A stretch of 64,000 nucleotides of DNA, from the NCBI GenBank assembly GCA_030141605.1, contig JAQGDQ010000231.1, forward strand, positions 124,001-188,000, in the 5' to 3' direction. The notes below the pieces were generated by a model that saw only the letters and a list, made by a program, of their open reading frames with translations, did no database searches and had not been told where the DNA came from. Both the position numbers and the translations under genes were made by a program. The stretch is from Tubiluchus corallicola (taxonomy: Eukaryota; Priapulida; Priapulimorpha; Priapulimorphida; Tubiluchidae). Within the stretch, counting starts at the first letter, position 1. The number at the start of each line of letters is the position of its first letter. Of this stretch, positions 24,500 through 35,639 are shown one piece after another.

Positions 24500-27400
24500 T
24501 TACCTTTGAATTATGATTCTATCTAATGTAATGTAACCCAAATCATCTAAGAGAATTTGTTTATCTTGTTCAGTTAGTTTTCCGTTTGTGTAAAATGACT
24601 TCATCGGGGATATTAAGGTCAGGAGTAGCAGGTCGTTTTCAAACGTAACCGTCATTTTTTGAACTTTTTTGAACACAAAAGAGTCATTAGCAATCTGTGC
24701 TGTGTACATGTTAACAACGCTCTATGTGTATTAAAAGACAAATTTATAATCTGTTTCAATTTCAATTTAACACAACCAGAATAAATGATTTTGCTTTTCT
24801 CTGTAAAGCAGACGTTTGCCCAGCAATCCATCGCAAAAGCTCATTTCAAGGTTTCGGAATGAGATAAACAATGAATCAAAAATGACTCACTGAATACAAA
24901 AATTTAAAAAGAAATATAAAGCATTTATTTTAAAATAAACAACTACACTTCCTGATATCACAGTACGTCACAGATCTGTACTGCAGTACAAATTTTTGCT
25001 TTTATGCGAATATTGGGTATAGGTGACACGATATTACTGTTAAGCGTTTATAGCATAACATCGTGTTTTTCTTTAAAATTGTGATGAACGTGACTCTTTA
25101 ATGCAGTGTCGCTATATAACTATCAATAGTGTGCCTGAAATGACCTGGCGAGATAAAGTTTAAATGCGCTGTTGACAACCCTATTCAACAAGCTCCACAA
25201 AGATCATAGCAGCTTTAATCCACTTTTAAAATCTGCAAAATGAAAGATTCTGTCGATAAAACAAGTGTGTGCATGCAAGGTCAGGTTTCCTGTGCCTCTT
25301 TAGTACAAATATGCCTTAAAAATGAATTAAAAACCTATAACGAGTAAGGCTACTGGGCTGGACAGATTGCTTGAAACGTGTTAAAACCCACAGCTGATAT
25401 TCTAGCACTGCCCTGGCACTTCATAATAAGCCGCACAATTATCTTGTAACCGACGACATTTTGACAACTTAAGAATGTAATTTTAGACCCTAGTCACTTG
25501 TGCTTCCGATAACTGGTTAACCAATAGACCTAGTGCTTTCGAGAACTGGTTAACGAATAGACCTAGTGCTTCCAACAACTGGTTAACCAACCTGCACAAT
25601 GGCTTTCTAACTGGTGGACTTAAAAAGCATTTGACCATGTTAATCATAAGATGCAATCGCAAAAAGCTAGTTAACACTCTCCAGCTGCTGGTTCTGCTCA
25701 TATCTCATAAAGGACAACAATTTGTAAGTCTAGAAAGAGTCAGTTCCATTTTTGCCTATCATTAGTCAAAACATTATTACATTGTCATTACATATATAGA
25801 ATAGGATTACAAATGCTTAGATCACCTTCAAGAGATGTACAAAATTAAGCATGGGCTAAACACAAAAATTGAAGATAGCTCCTACGCAATTAATGCAATT
25901 CTTGCAGAATGTGCAGCAGTGAAGAGTGTTGCAATGCTGCATTGCTTTATTGGTATAGTGCAAAAATTCTGCTGATTGTGTGTATTGGATAAATGCTGCA
26001 AAACTTATTGACAGTAACAAATGAAATGTTGGCAGAGATTATAGAAAAATTCAAGTTTCTGACAGTTGTTAGTACTATCATCATCGTTATTATTAAAGAA
26101 GTATCGTTACGAGATGGAAACATATTATGCAGGCGCCCTACCATTTGAGCTTTTACTGATTTATTGGTGACTGATCCTCGTAATGCTCACTTTGTCCGTA
26201 TAACTTGATGAGCTCTTCATAAGTTCAACCAGCAGTTGATTTAAAAGTCTTATACCCTTTTTTTAATTATTACTATGCTTTAACTTTTATTGTACTATTA
26301 AATGCAAGTCTCGGTCTAGGACCAGAGTTTGTGTTACATGATTAGCATTACTTGTTTTGGCATAAACCTATTTTCAAACTCTCTTGCTGTTCTTATGCTA
26401 TAGCCAAGCCATGATGCTAAGAGTAAATAATTGTTCATTCTGGTGTATTTGGTGAACAACAAAAGGTGAGTGCGCAAGCAACAGCGCTGAATAACAACGT
26501 CCGCTATACAGAAAAGAATGTTGCGCGCAAATAAGCAATTAAACAAGTTAATGGTGAGGCAAGTAGACACGAGCTTGAAAAACTAATTGGCACACCATCG
26601 CCTCCTTTACTTGAGTTAAGAAACTGCGATTTCCAGAGATAATCAACAGTAGCTGATTATTAATTCAATAAAATTCTGCAAAAGTGGTTAGCATAATTAT
26701 AATTATCAGTTTACAATTTCCAAGACCACGCACAGATAGAGAAACTTGTCAAAAAAGAACAAAACGTTGAAAACAGCTCACAGTGCAAACGTACCTATTG
26801 ATTTCAGTGCATTTTATTATATCCCAATTCAGCATACCACGCAATACCACGCCTAGTTAAATATAAGGAAGTTGAAATGAAACCATTACTGTACATTACA
26901 ACGTACTGTTAAACCTGTATTGATTTTTTTGTCTTCCTTTCACTTATACTGTAAATTGAGTGTCCCTGTTCTGAAAGTCTATTCATATAAATGTGATAGT
27001 AACTAAAACCATAGGTGTTATTTAGGTATAGTTTTCACTAAATTTTCTTTTGGACTCTTAAGCTTATTTATCAAACTCAGACTTTTCGCAGAACAGGCGT
27101 GGTACGTTAGTTCATTGTCAATGTTGGTCAAGCTCTTTGAACTGAATTAGATGAAGAATCAAAATCTATTTTGTTATCACGGAAATTCAAAAATAAATAC
27201 AAAGCTAACATGTTCAATTAGTAATTCGCCCTAAAACATCTGTTGCAGCTGCTGTATCCACCTATTATCACCACGACTATTATCAATAAATATAATTTAT
27301 ATATATATGGTAAGAGTACAGCATCTATCACAGCATACACCACCCTTTTCTTCTCCTTAACTCTTCGTACTAGTTTTCTTTCAAATTTTATTACTAACTT

Positions 27401-27600
27401 TGCTTTTTTCTCCTTTTATTTCAGAAAGCTTTTAAAGCTCTCGGCTTCTTCAGTTTTCTGCAGGACAATTAGCTAGGACCCCAACATGTAAGTTGTAATT
27501 AAAATCATTTTAATTATTTAATTATTTTGTATTATAATTTTATTATTCTATACGTTTTGTACTGTTGTGCTGGATGTAGAAAATAAATTACAAATTACAA
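24500..27600. other. spacer between blocks A and B, no gene recognised
   Basis: AT-rich sequence in which the 5' exons of collagen A would be expected on the minus strand; none could be supported. A 69-codon frame ending at 24500 is followed by a plausible donor, but it is in phase 2 and cannot join the phase-1 collagen exon. A 33-bp minisatellite lies inside. Near 27540-27600 the sequence gctggatgtagaaaataaattacaaatta looks like the 3' end of an old LINE. Confidence 0.4.
25497..25594 (-). repeat. 33-bp minisatellite, three copies
   Basis: Units of the type 'cctagtgctt..gaactggttaacgaataga' occur three times head to tail with a few substitutions. As 33 is a multiple of three, the minus strand reads an 11-residue repeat (LVNQLSEALGL-like) inside a 72-codon frame. 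The frame has no other support, so the in-frame repeat is probably incidental. Confidence 0.7.
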
Positions 27601-28552
27601 CTTAATAGCTGTGAACATTATTCCCTTAAGGCATATACATGCGTACACTACATGAAATAACAGGCATAATAAAATTTATGCTAAAATCTCTAGCAATGTC
27701 GGATTCAGATTTAATCAAAAGTCATATAATAGAGATTAGTCGTGATCCCACAATCGGTCATAGACATTTCATTCGAGAATTACTGGCTTCTAGTGGACAA
27801 TATTTAAAATTGTGTAAAAATTATCATTCACGTACTATTGATTACGGTAATATACCGCTGAATATCCTTGAGTACAAAAAACAGGATATTGGACATTTTA
27901 TATCACACCTATGGAAAAATAGATGCCGTGCTCGCTACCAATGCCAGGAGTTATCTATTCTTCCTGGAAATGTATTTTTAACTCCACGAGACCTTCCTTT
28001 TCATACAGGTAGCAGAAGGCTAGAAAAACTATCTTGTAGCATTTTACTAGGACAAGGTAACTTTAAAGATTTTCTTTTTAAAATTGGATACATACATGAA
28101 AATGCCTGTATCCGTTCAGAGGAAGCACAAACAGTTGAACATTTGCTTTTTAATTGTACTCTGGTCGATGAAAATAAAAGATTAGCGCTTGCAAATATCC
28201 TACAGTCCCAGAACATTAGTAAAATTTATACATCTCGTGACAAAAACCTGCTAGATGCTTTCTCTGAGTTAGTTTGTGATTCGTTTTTACAAACTTTAGC
28301 ATAAAATATTGAACTTTTATATTATATCTGTTTCTAGTCTCTTTTACATTATACAGGTCGTTTTGTGTAAACTGGTACTATTTGATTTTAGTTGTTCTTT
28401 TATTGGTATATCCGTGATTTATTGGTATATAAAAGTGTTACGAATATAACAGATATTTTATTTACAAAGTTTTTTTAACTTTTAACCCTACCCTGCAAAT
28501 AGAGGGTCACTGTATGTATTTTATTTAAAGAATTATAATAATAATAATAGGT
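27600..28552 (+). mobile_element. 5'-truncated non-LTR retrotransposon with (AAT)n tail
   Basis: Contains the C-terminal part of a LINE ORF2, then a 3' region with accctgcaaatagagg and tgtatgtatttta, ending in (AAT/ATA)n at about 28527-28552. The minus-strand LINE at 50 kb has the same 3' words, the same kind of tail and the same C-terminal domain, so the two belong to related families. The 5' end is missing, as is usual for incomplete reverse transcription. Confidence 0.75.
27639..28304 (+). pseudogene. LINE ORF2 C-terminal domain
   Basis: A 221-codon frame beginning inside the protein. Landmarks are LSCSILLGQGNFKDFLFKIG and a zinc-binding-like C/H segment ending EHLLFNC, then a short helical end. 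These match the part after reverse transcriptase in the LINE at 50.2-50.6 kb (TFLTGQGNFNDFLFNIGY, HHLLFEC). The frame is open over this part, so the copy is less damaged than the other, but endonuclease and reverse transcriptase are missing. Confidence 0.75.
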
Positions 28553-28597
28553 ACGAGTAACTTCGTAAACTTCATAAAGCTTCATAATGAAGCATTG

Positions 28598-29125
28598 GAT
28601 AGGCATTTACACTGGGAAACTGCCGACACAGTAACAGAACATTTTATTCGACTCTCCCAATTAGGGAAACATTTGTTGTAAACCCCAGAAATTTTAAACT
28701 GCTGTTTCCCTGTTTTTTCTTCGTGAAATTGAATGCAGCTTTTAATGCTGACGTCTACGCATGCCTACCAAGGGCATAGCAGAGTCCGAATTTCTGTTTT
28801 ACCCTATGGAGATCGGGAATGATAACTTCTACAGTTAGAAAAACATGCTGAACATTCATAAAAAGCGATCAGATCGCGGACAAATCTGGTAGGCACATAC
28901 GCTTAGGAACTATCCGGCAACACAGTAATGGAGAGCTTTTCTGAACCATTCCCTTTTTCAGGGTATACTTTTTGGGTAATCCCAGAAGATTTCAAAGTAG
29001 TATTTTTCCGCCATTTTTTCGCCAAATTGAATGCGGCTTTCGGTGCTGCTGTCTATGCATGCGTACCAAGGGTGTAACAGGACCTCACACAGCGTCAAAT
29101 TTGGATTCCTCCCCATGAAGTGTTA
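28598..29125. repeat. diverged tandem duplication, about 290-bp unit
   Basis: Stretches from 28598 (aggcatttacac) and 28889 (aggcacatacgc) share a series of words in order: gacacagtaa/caacacagtaa, aattgaatgcagcttt/aattgaatgcggcttt, and gcatgcctaccaagggcat/gcatgcgtaccaagggtgt. Identity is clearly below perfect. No protein frame. It lies between the truncated LINE and block B. Confidence 0.65.
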
Positions 29126-29709
29126 CCTACTTTGTAGTCAATAATTTTTACATTTTATTTTGTCGCACTTGACGAACCACAGCATGAATGGAACACTACA
29201 AATGAAATATGATTATAATGGGCTTTATTGCTAATGTTAATGATATTGTTAATTATTTACAAATGATTGTCTTTCAACTATATAACAAAGTTGTGCTAAC
29301 GACAATGAGCTGTCTGACAAGTCGTCAAGTGAAGACGTCAGAGAATTGATATTTTCTAGTTATAGCATGGCATGCAGACATTTAAATTTTATTTGATATA
29401 TATCATAATAAACGATTTAACAGTAACATTATGTTGTGTGGTGTGCTAGAATTATTAGCAAGATATTTGTGTGCTTCAATATTTAAAAATAGAACATAAA
29501 ATAAAAATTAACCAGCAAACAATGAATTGGGCTAGACCCTTTCAACATTTCCAGGCAAAGTAATAGGTTTTGTTTGATCGCAAAACAAAAGAAAAAGTCC
29601 ATACTGCTAAAGTAATGGTTTACAAAGAACGAAAAAGCAGCAATAAGCAAAAATTTCACTTTAAGTGCTACAAAATGGCGGTATCGCCAAAGGTCTTTTT
29701 ATTATTACC

Positions 29710-29760
29710 GAAATAATAATAATAATAATAATAATATATATATATACCGCCCCATATATA
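29710..29760. repeat. (AAT)n and (TA)n microsatellite
   Basis: aataataataat followed by tatatatata, directly before the large pentanucleotide satellite region. Simple repeat only. Confidence 0.8.
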
Positions 29761-29914
29761 TGACAATCGCCCGCATAATTGAATATCTTAGCGCAAATAG
29801 CTTGTTGTATTCAACTATTCGAGTTACTTATTTTTATGTAAAATTTATGATGTGGCTAAACTAAAGGTTTAGTTTAATATCTTTGTTTATTGTGTTATAA
29901 TTATATTGTGCTGT

Positions 29915-30345
29915 ATTAATTGTATTGTATTGTATTGTATTGTATTGTATTGTATTGTATTGTATTGTATTGTATTGTATTGTATTGTATTGTATTGTAT
30001 TGTATTGTATTGTATTGTATTGTATTGTATTGTATTGTATTGTATTGTATTGTATTGTATTGTATTGTATTGTATTGTATTGTATTGTATTGTATTGCAT
30101 TGCATTGTATTGCACTGTGTTGTATTGTATTGCATTGTATTGTATTGCATTGCATTGCATTGTATTTTATTTTATTTTATTTTATTGTATTGTATTGTAT
30201 TGCATTGCATTGCATTGCATTGCGTTGCGTTGCGTTGCGTTGCGCTGTGCTGGGCTGCGCTGCGCTGCGCTGTGCTGCGCTGTGCTGTGCTGTGCTGTGC
30301 TATGCTGTGCTGTACTGTACTGTACTGTACTGCACTGAACTGTAC
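29915..30345. repeat. TATTG pentanucleotide satellite with drifting composition
   Basis: About 86 pentamers. The left part is uniform TATTG. The right part passes through CATTG, TTTTA, CATTG, CGTTG, CGCTG, TGCTG and TACTG units while the 5-bp register is kept. Because 5 is not a multiple of 3, all frames of each strand read repetitive peptides (YCIVL-type or NTIQY-type), so the several long frames here are not genes. Confidence 0.95.
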
Positions 30346-31635
30346 AATTGTACTGTGCTGTATTCATCAGTAAACTGATTATCATTACATCACCAAGGCG
30401 AAAGCACCATAACAACAAAGTATAATTCTAATTTGGTTTGTCTTTTGATATTTTTAATTGAGTTAATTACCGATTACGATTAAGTACCACGTTTACATTT
30501 GACTTGTCTAAGTCACATTTCACTTACCAAAACATATTTGAAATTTTTGTGTCTAAACTTGACTTACCTAAGTCATATTTGAACTTACTAGTTATTAGTA
30601 AGGAGAAGTTACTAGAGCCAAGAACATGATCCAAACCACGGTGGTAACTTGAAATAAAAATCAACTTAACGAGTACTCCATAATTTTATTACTTAAGCTC
30701 TAATAATGTTGTCGTCGTGAACGACCGAAAATCATAAAAAATACATTATAATTTCCAATTAGATGAATAACCTGTAAAACCGCTGTTACTGTAGTAGATG
30801 TGGCTTCTATCGATCTGTTACCTATTCTAAAAATGTGCTTAACCTAATGGTGAACGTCTTGCTCTAGTTTTGATATATTCTATACTACTACTTGGTTGTT
30901 ATAAGATATTATATGCGGATATCTTTTTACCTATATTTCTGTTGAAACTTCTACATCAATAAAAGTTTAAAGTGTATTCGATTGTTATACCTTTTGTCAA
31001 TACGACAAATGTAAAACGTGCAAGTTAAGCTGGAAAAGTAGTCATCATTCCTATTATATAACATCCACACATAATTCCTTGGATTGATGTAATGAGTATA
31101 CTGAATTATTACGATAATGCAGCATAAAAAATTACTTTTTAAAGTTGGGATGCCGAAACCGAAATGCATTTTAATTCTTGATCTCACTGAGAGGTAGTTC
31201 GCATTAGTAATTACAACATTTTTAATGTCGCAAACTGCTGTGCTCCTTTGCTGCTTTGGCCGTCATTTAATTGTAATTTGGTTGTTAATAAGCTAATAAT
31301 AATCCTAAAAATAATAGAATTCACGTGTTATCCAAATGACCCAAAAATGAATAATTACGTATGTATGTACAAAATATAGAAGGTATATTAATGGTGTCTA
31401 AAAAACGAAATGCTAAAAAGATTCATAAATAAAAAATACAGGAGTAGCAGAACCTAAGAGAACAAGCTGCAACGTGTTGTCCCAAAGGAAACACTTATGC
31501 ACGAGACTGCCAGACTACTATGCTTTAGCACCAGTGTGTAACTTTTTAATGGTTTAATGACTACATAGAACATTTTTCACGTTTTCTGACGTTTTTCCTG
31601 TCTCCTGGCGTATTTGGCAACACGGTGAACGGAGT

Positions 31636-31664
31636 TTAACTGTCTCTGTTTCGTCTGCGCTTCA
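31636..31664 (-). CDS. candidate terminal coding exon of collagen B (basic tail)
   Basis: The block B counterpart of 16917-16954. In the same frame the minus strand reads TG AAG CGC AGA CGA AAC AGA GAC AGT TAA, that is VKRRRNRDS and stop when joined in phase 1. The acceptor used in block A (ctag) is changed to cttg here, so block B would need the nearby cgggag as acceptor, or this copy is no longer spliced. The intron to the giant exon would be about 1.76 kb. Confidence 0.33.
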
Positions 31665-33427
31665 CTCCCGAACCAAGATAAGGAACTAAAGTTTTCAATT
31701 TCGGTTCTGAAAATAACAAAATGGTAAAAGTGAGTATTTAGAATAATGTCACAAACAAAGATAATATTAATCGTGAAAGTCAGGGCATAAGAGCGATGTT
31801 CATGGCTTGTGGCGTAATGATCATCAGGGTAATCTTAACAGCATTGTAAGTCTGGCCAAAGAATTAACGGGGCACTTATCCAAAAATGTAAATGGTTGGC
31901 ATACTTAAACCAATGGGTCTAATGTGCAAACATAAAAAACATGCTGTGAAGGGAGGATTGGTGAACACATAGCTATGAAAAACATAATATGCCTAGAAAA
32001 GCACAAAACACACATCATACAGTTGAACCATGCAATGACCACAGGTATTTAGTGACCTAGAATTATCTAAAAACACCTAACAAATTGTAATCTGACAATC
32101 TCCTATATGAACAATATGGCAACTTCAGGCTCTGGGCATGTGGCTAGTGCGCCCACATTTTAACATGACCTTCATCATCATGACAAAGCTTACTATACAA
32201 AATTAGTATCAAACTGATGATTCTTTTGGTTGTTGAGCGCTGCTAAATTAAATAAAGGCACCACATTAACATTTTCTTTCATATTTTGAATAAAACGTAA
32301 AATCTCTTGTTTCAAATATTTTCGTAATTATAAAGACAACAAGAAAAAAGCGAAAATAATTTTGATAACGTAGCGGAAAGTTGCATTTCGCGATTTAAAT
32401 ATTTCAAGTAGCATTTCATTTATTTTAAATATTAGTCATAATAAAATAAAAAGTTCTAAAAGTTTATAAGCAGAACATTTTACAGAAATGACCATTCTAT
32501 AAAAAAGCTCTGCAGGTCATGAACAGCAGGCGTTGCAAAAGGTCCTGTAATTTCATGGTTTCCGTGCGATACCAAAATAAAGATCCTTTAGCAGCACTAC
32601 CCCAGCTGCTGTTCAGAACAGATTTTTGGAATGCAACTGTCAGCAGCTAATCATAAAATATGGAAACAGAAATAATTCGGTATTTTCTATAGGCTTAAAA
32701 TTTATTATAAGCCTATAATTGCTGGGCGATTCCCCTAGCTAATCAGCACGTTCTACAGTTCATTAACTTACATTGCTACCTATTAGCAGCAGTTATAAAT
32801 ACTAGTCTGCTACGTATGTAGTTTGTCAGCTATTTTTGAGAGCACAAGATCGCCACTATGATGCTTGTTTTTGCGTGACAGCAGTATGATTATTGCTAAC
32901 CTTTTTCATTAGGTGCTTAACACATTTGTAGTTTAGTTATGAAGTTATACGACCACCAATTCATTAGCTATGAGTATCAAAGTTGATTTTTTTTGTTTAT
33001 ATACACAGTGTTTGTAATGAAGTAATTATAGGTCCCCATTTACATTAAATTTTATTATATTAAGATACTGTTGATCATTACAATAAGCGATAAAGTGTAT
33101 TAATTTCTGATGTTCAGCTAATTAAATGATTAGCTAGACCCTTCTGTTTGTGAGCACTAATTGGCATTAACCGATTCTGAGCCACAAGGATAAAGACAGC
33201 AATTTCAGTTAAGACAGAATAATTTCAAAAGCGGCTTGAGCTCTTAAATGTCTCGTATTCAAATTCCTACTTGGTAAACAATTCTTTACTGTACAATTCT
33301 TCTCCACACTACCACTTTGTTGAACAAATTAAACCTGAAAATCGCTAAATGGACAACATAATTTCTCGGACTTCGTATTCAATTTTCGTATTTAAGCCAT
33401 TTATTGAGTAAAATGCTAAAATCTTAC

Positions 33428-35038
33428 CTTTATGAGGTCTGTATGTGCCAGGTAGCCCAGGAATACCTGGTTTACCTGGTGGACCATAAGATCCAGGAGG
33501 ACCTGGTACTCCTTTCAGACCTTGAGGTCCTGGTATACCCATAAGACCGGGATCACCTTTGTCTCCTTTATCTCCTTTGTCACCTTTTGGACCACTTGGG
33601 CCGGGTCCACCTGGCATGCCAGGATCACCTGGTCCTCCATCTGTTCCATTTATACCCGGTATACCAGGCCATCCATCTAATCCGGGAATTCCTGGAAAAC
33701 CACGTGGACCTCTTTGCCCAATTAAGCCAGGTAATCCATCAAGCCCATCAAATCCTGGTACTCCAGGATAACCCTTGTCTCCCTTCTCCCCCTTGGGGCC
33801 TGGGTATCCTGGAGTTCCATCTTCACCATTTTTACCATCATCTCCAGGATCCCCCTTTTCACCTCTCTCACCTTTGTCGCCTTTTTCCCCCTTTTCACCT
33901 CTCTGTCCAGCAAGACCATGTTGGCCAGGAACTCCTTGGGCACCGGTTTCGCCTCTTACACCAGGAAGACCAAGATCTCCTTGTTGACCATTTACTCCAT
34001 CTACACCTGGTAGTCCAGTGTCTCCTTTGTCACCTTTATGCCCTTTTTCTCCTGGGTCACCTTTATGTCCTTTATTACCAGGAGCACCAGGAGCACCTGG
34101 CGTTCCTGGTGAACCAGGTGCACCAGGATGTCCTTTAGGACCCTCTAGACCTTTCGCTCCTACTGGTCCTGGTGGTCCTATTGGTCCAATTGAGCCTGGA
34201 GGTCCATCATATGGCCCAGGAGGTCCAGGTGGTCCAGGTGGTCCAGGCCACCCTCTCCTACCTTTTTGGCCTTTAGATCCACTTGGGCCTGAAAGTCCTT
34301 CTGGTCCAGATGGACCAGGTGGGCCTGTTACAGTTTTTCCAGGTCGCCCTTGTCTACCTCTTGGGCCTTTAGGACCACTTGAGCCTCTGCGTCCTTTTGG
34401 TCCAGTTGCACCAGATGGACCTGCAACAGTTAACCCAGAAGGACCACTTGGACCGGTAAGACCCATAGGACCTGGTGGGCCTGTTACTGTATTCCCAGGT
34501 GGCCCACTCGGGCCATCATCACCTGTAGGACCTGGCGGGCCTGTGGGACCTGGTGGGCCTGAGGGACCTGGTGGGCCTGTTACTGTTTTCCCAGGTGGCC
34601 CGCTCGGGCCATCATCACCTGTAGGACCTGGCGGGCCTGAAGAACCTGGTGGTCCCGGAGGACCTGGTGGGCCTGTTACTGTATTCCCAGGTGGGCCAGA
34701 AGGGCCATCTGGGCCTGTTGGACCTGGTGGACCAGGTGGACCTGTTACAGCTACTCCTTCTGGTCCACTTGGACCAGATGGGCCTGGAGGACCTGGTGGA
34801 CCAGGTGGGCCTGTTGACCCCTGTGGACCAGGGGGGCCTGTTACAGCTACTCCAGGTGGCCCTGTTGCTCCCCTTGGACCAGGAGGACCAGTTGCTCCGG
34901 TAAATCCTGGTGGACCAGGTGGGCCTGTTACATCATCTCCAGGTGGTCCCACGCCCCCCTTCATACCACGTCGACCCATGGAACCTGGAGGACCTGGTAC
35001 TCCTGGAAGCCCCGGTTGTCCAGGTGGACAGTCGCATG
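33428..35038 (-). CDS. collagen B, giant triple-helix exon
   Basis: An exon of 1611 bp (537 codons), phase 1-1: acceptor ttgttttcacag, donor GTAAGA after AAA G. It begins with a split Ala codon, then [12 protein letters not shown], another two-Cys start, and is Gly-X-Y to [11 protein letters not shown]. As in paralogue A there are eight G4G breaks of the form G-x-x-V-T/A-G in the first half (DDVTG, VAVTG, NTVTG, KTVTG), plus one GPYDG break. A 96-bp unit near 34500-34690 is directly repeated, showing growth by in-frame duplication. The GVPGER of A reads GLPGVR here. The second half is charged and very close to A ([14 protein letters not shown]). Non-fibrillar collagen; likely 5' exons lie at 44.4 and 45.7 kb. 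Confidence 0.93.
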
Positions 35039-35639
35039 CTGTGAAAACAAAACAAAAAGCCAAATAAATGGTAACGCAATTATTATTATCTTTAATTTAA
35101 TAACAACAGCTTAATGATGAGGAATATGTGAACCTATATTGATTACCTGAGAATGTTGATATATCCCAATAAAATGCTCTGAAATCGACATCCTTTGCAA
35201 GTATAGGTTAAAAGATAGCTCTCGCGTGTGGAATCACAAAATCCTGTTTACTAGGTGGGTGCTGCAAGAATACGCTTCCTGCTTTATTATTGCACTGCAC
35301 TATGAAGACGCTGCGGCATTTTATTTCTCTTCTGAACGTATTCGCTTTAATATTGAAATAGCCACACAATAATCTGTCACAATCAATGCAGTAATAGAGA
35401 GGTCTGTTTCACTGTTATCATTGCTGTAGCCAAAGCTAGCTTAGGAGACGCATAAAGACGCATGATCTTTGCAGCTAGGTTGTCAGTAAACTGCCAGGGT
35501 AAGGTCCCAGCACAAATGCATGTCCAACTTAGAAAGCTTCTCCCAATTGCTGAGAATATTTTTTGTAAAATTAGATTAAGATTGAGATTATGATTTTCTT
35601 CTATTTGGCTGATTTGCATAACTTGACATGAATTATATA

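Larger units (their letters stand above)
29125..35560. repeat. segmental duplication, block B
   Basis: The partner of block A (see there for the matching stretches). Block B lacks the hAT-type insertion and the extra 3.7 kb of block A, but carries its own insertion of AT and pentamer satellites at about 29690-30400. The collagen exons of the two blocks are about 11.0 kb apart. Confidence 0.75.

Noticed and set aside
24500-24709. 69-codon minus frame with a good donor, as 5' exon of collagen A
   Set aside because: It ends in phase 2 while the collagen exon needs phase 1; the phase-1 frame has a stop just before the donor.
29861-30418. Long frames on both strands rich in Tyr-Cys-Ile or Asn-Thr-Gln
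   Set aside because: They are translations of the pentanucleotide satellite in every frame.
34018-35067. 349-codon plus-strand frame opposite collagen B
   Set aside because: Same artefact; the Gly spacing is irregular, there are no splice sites, and it covers exactly the minus-strand exon.
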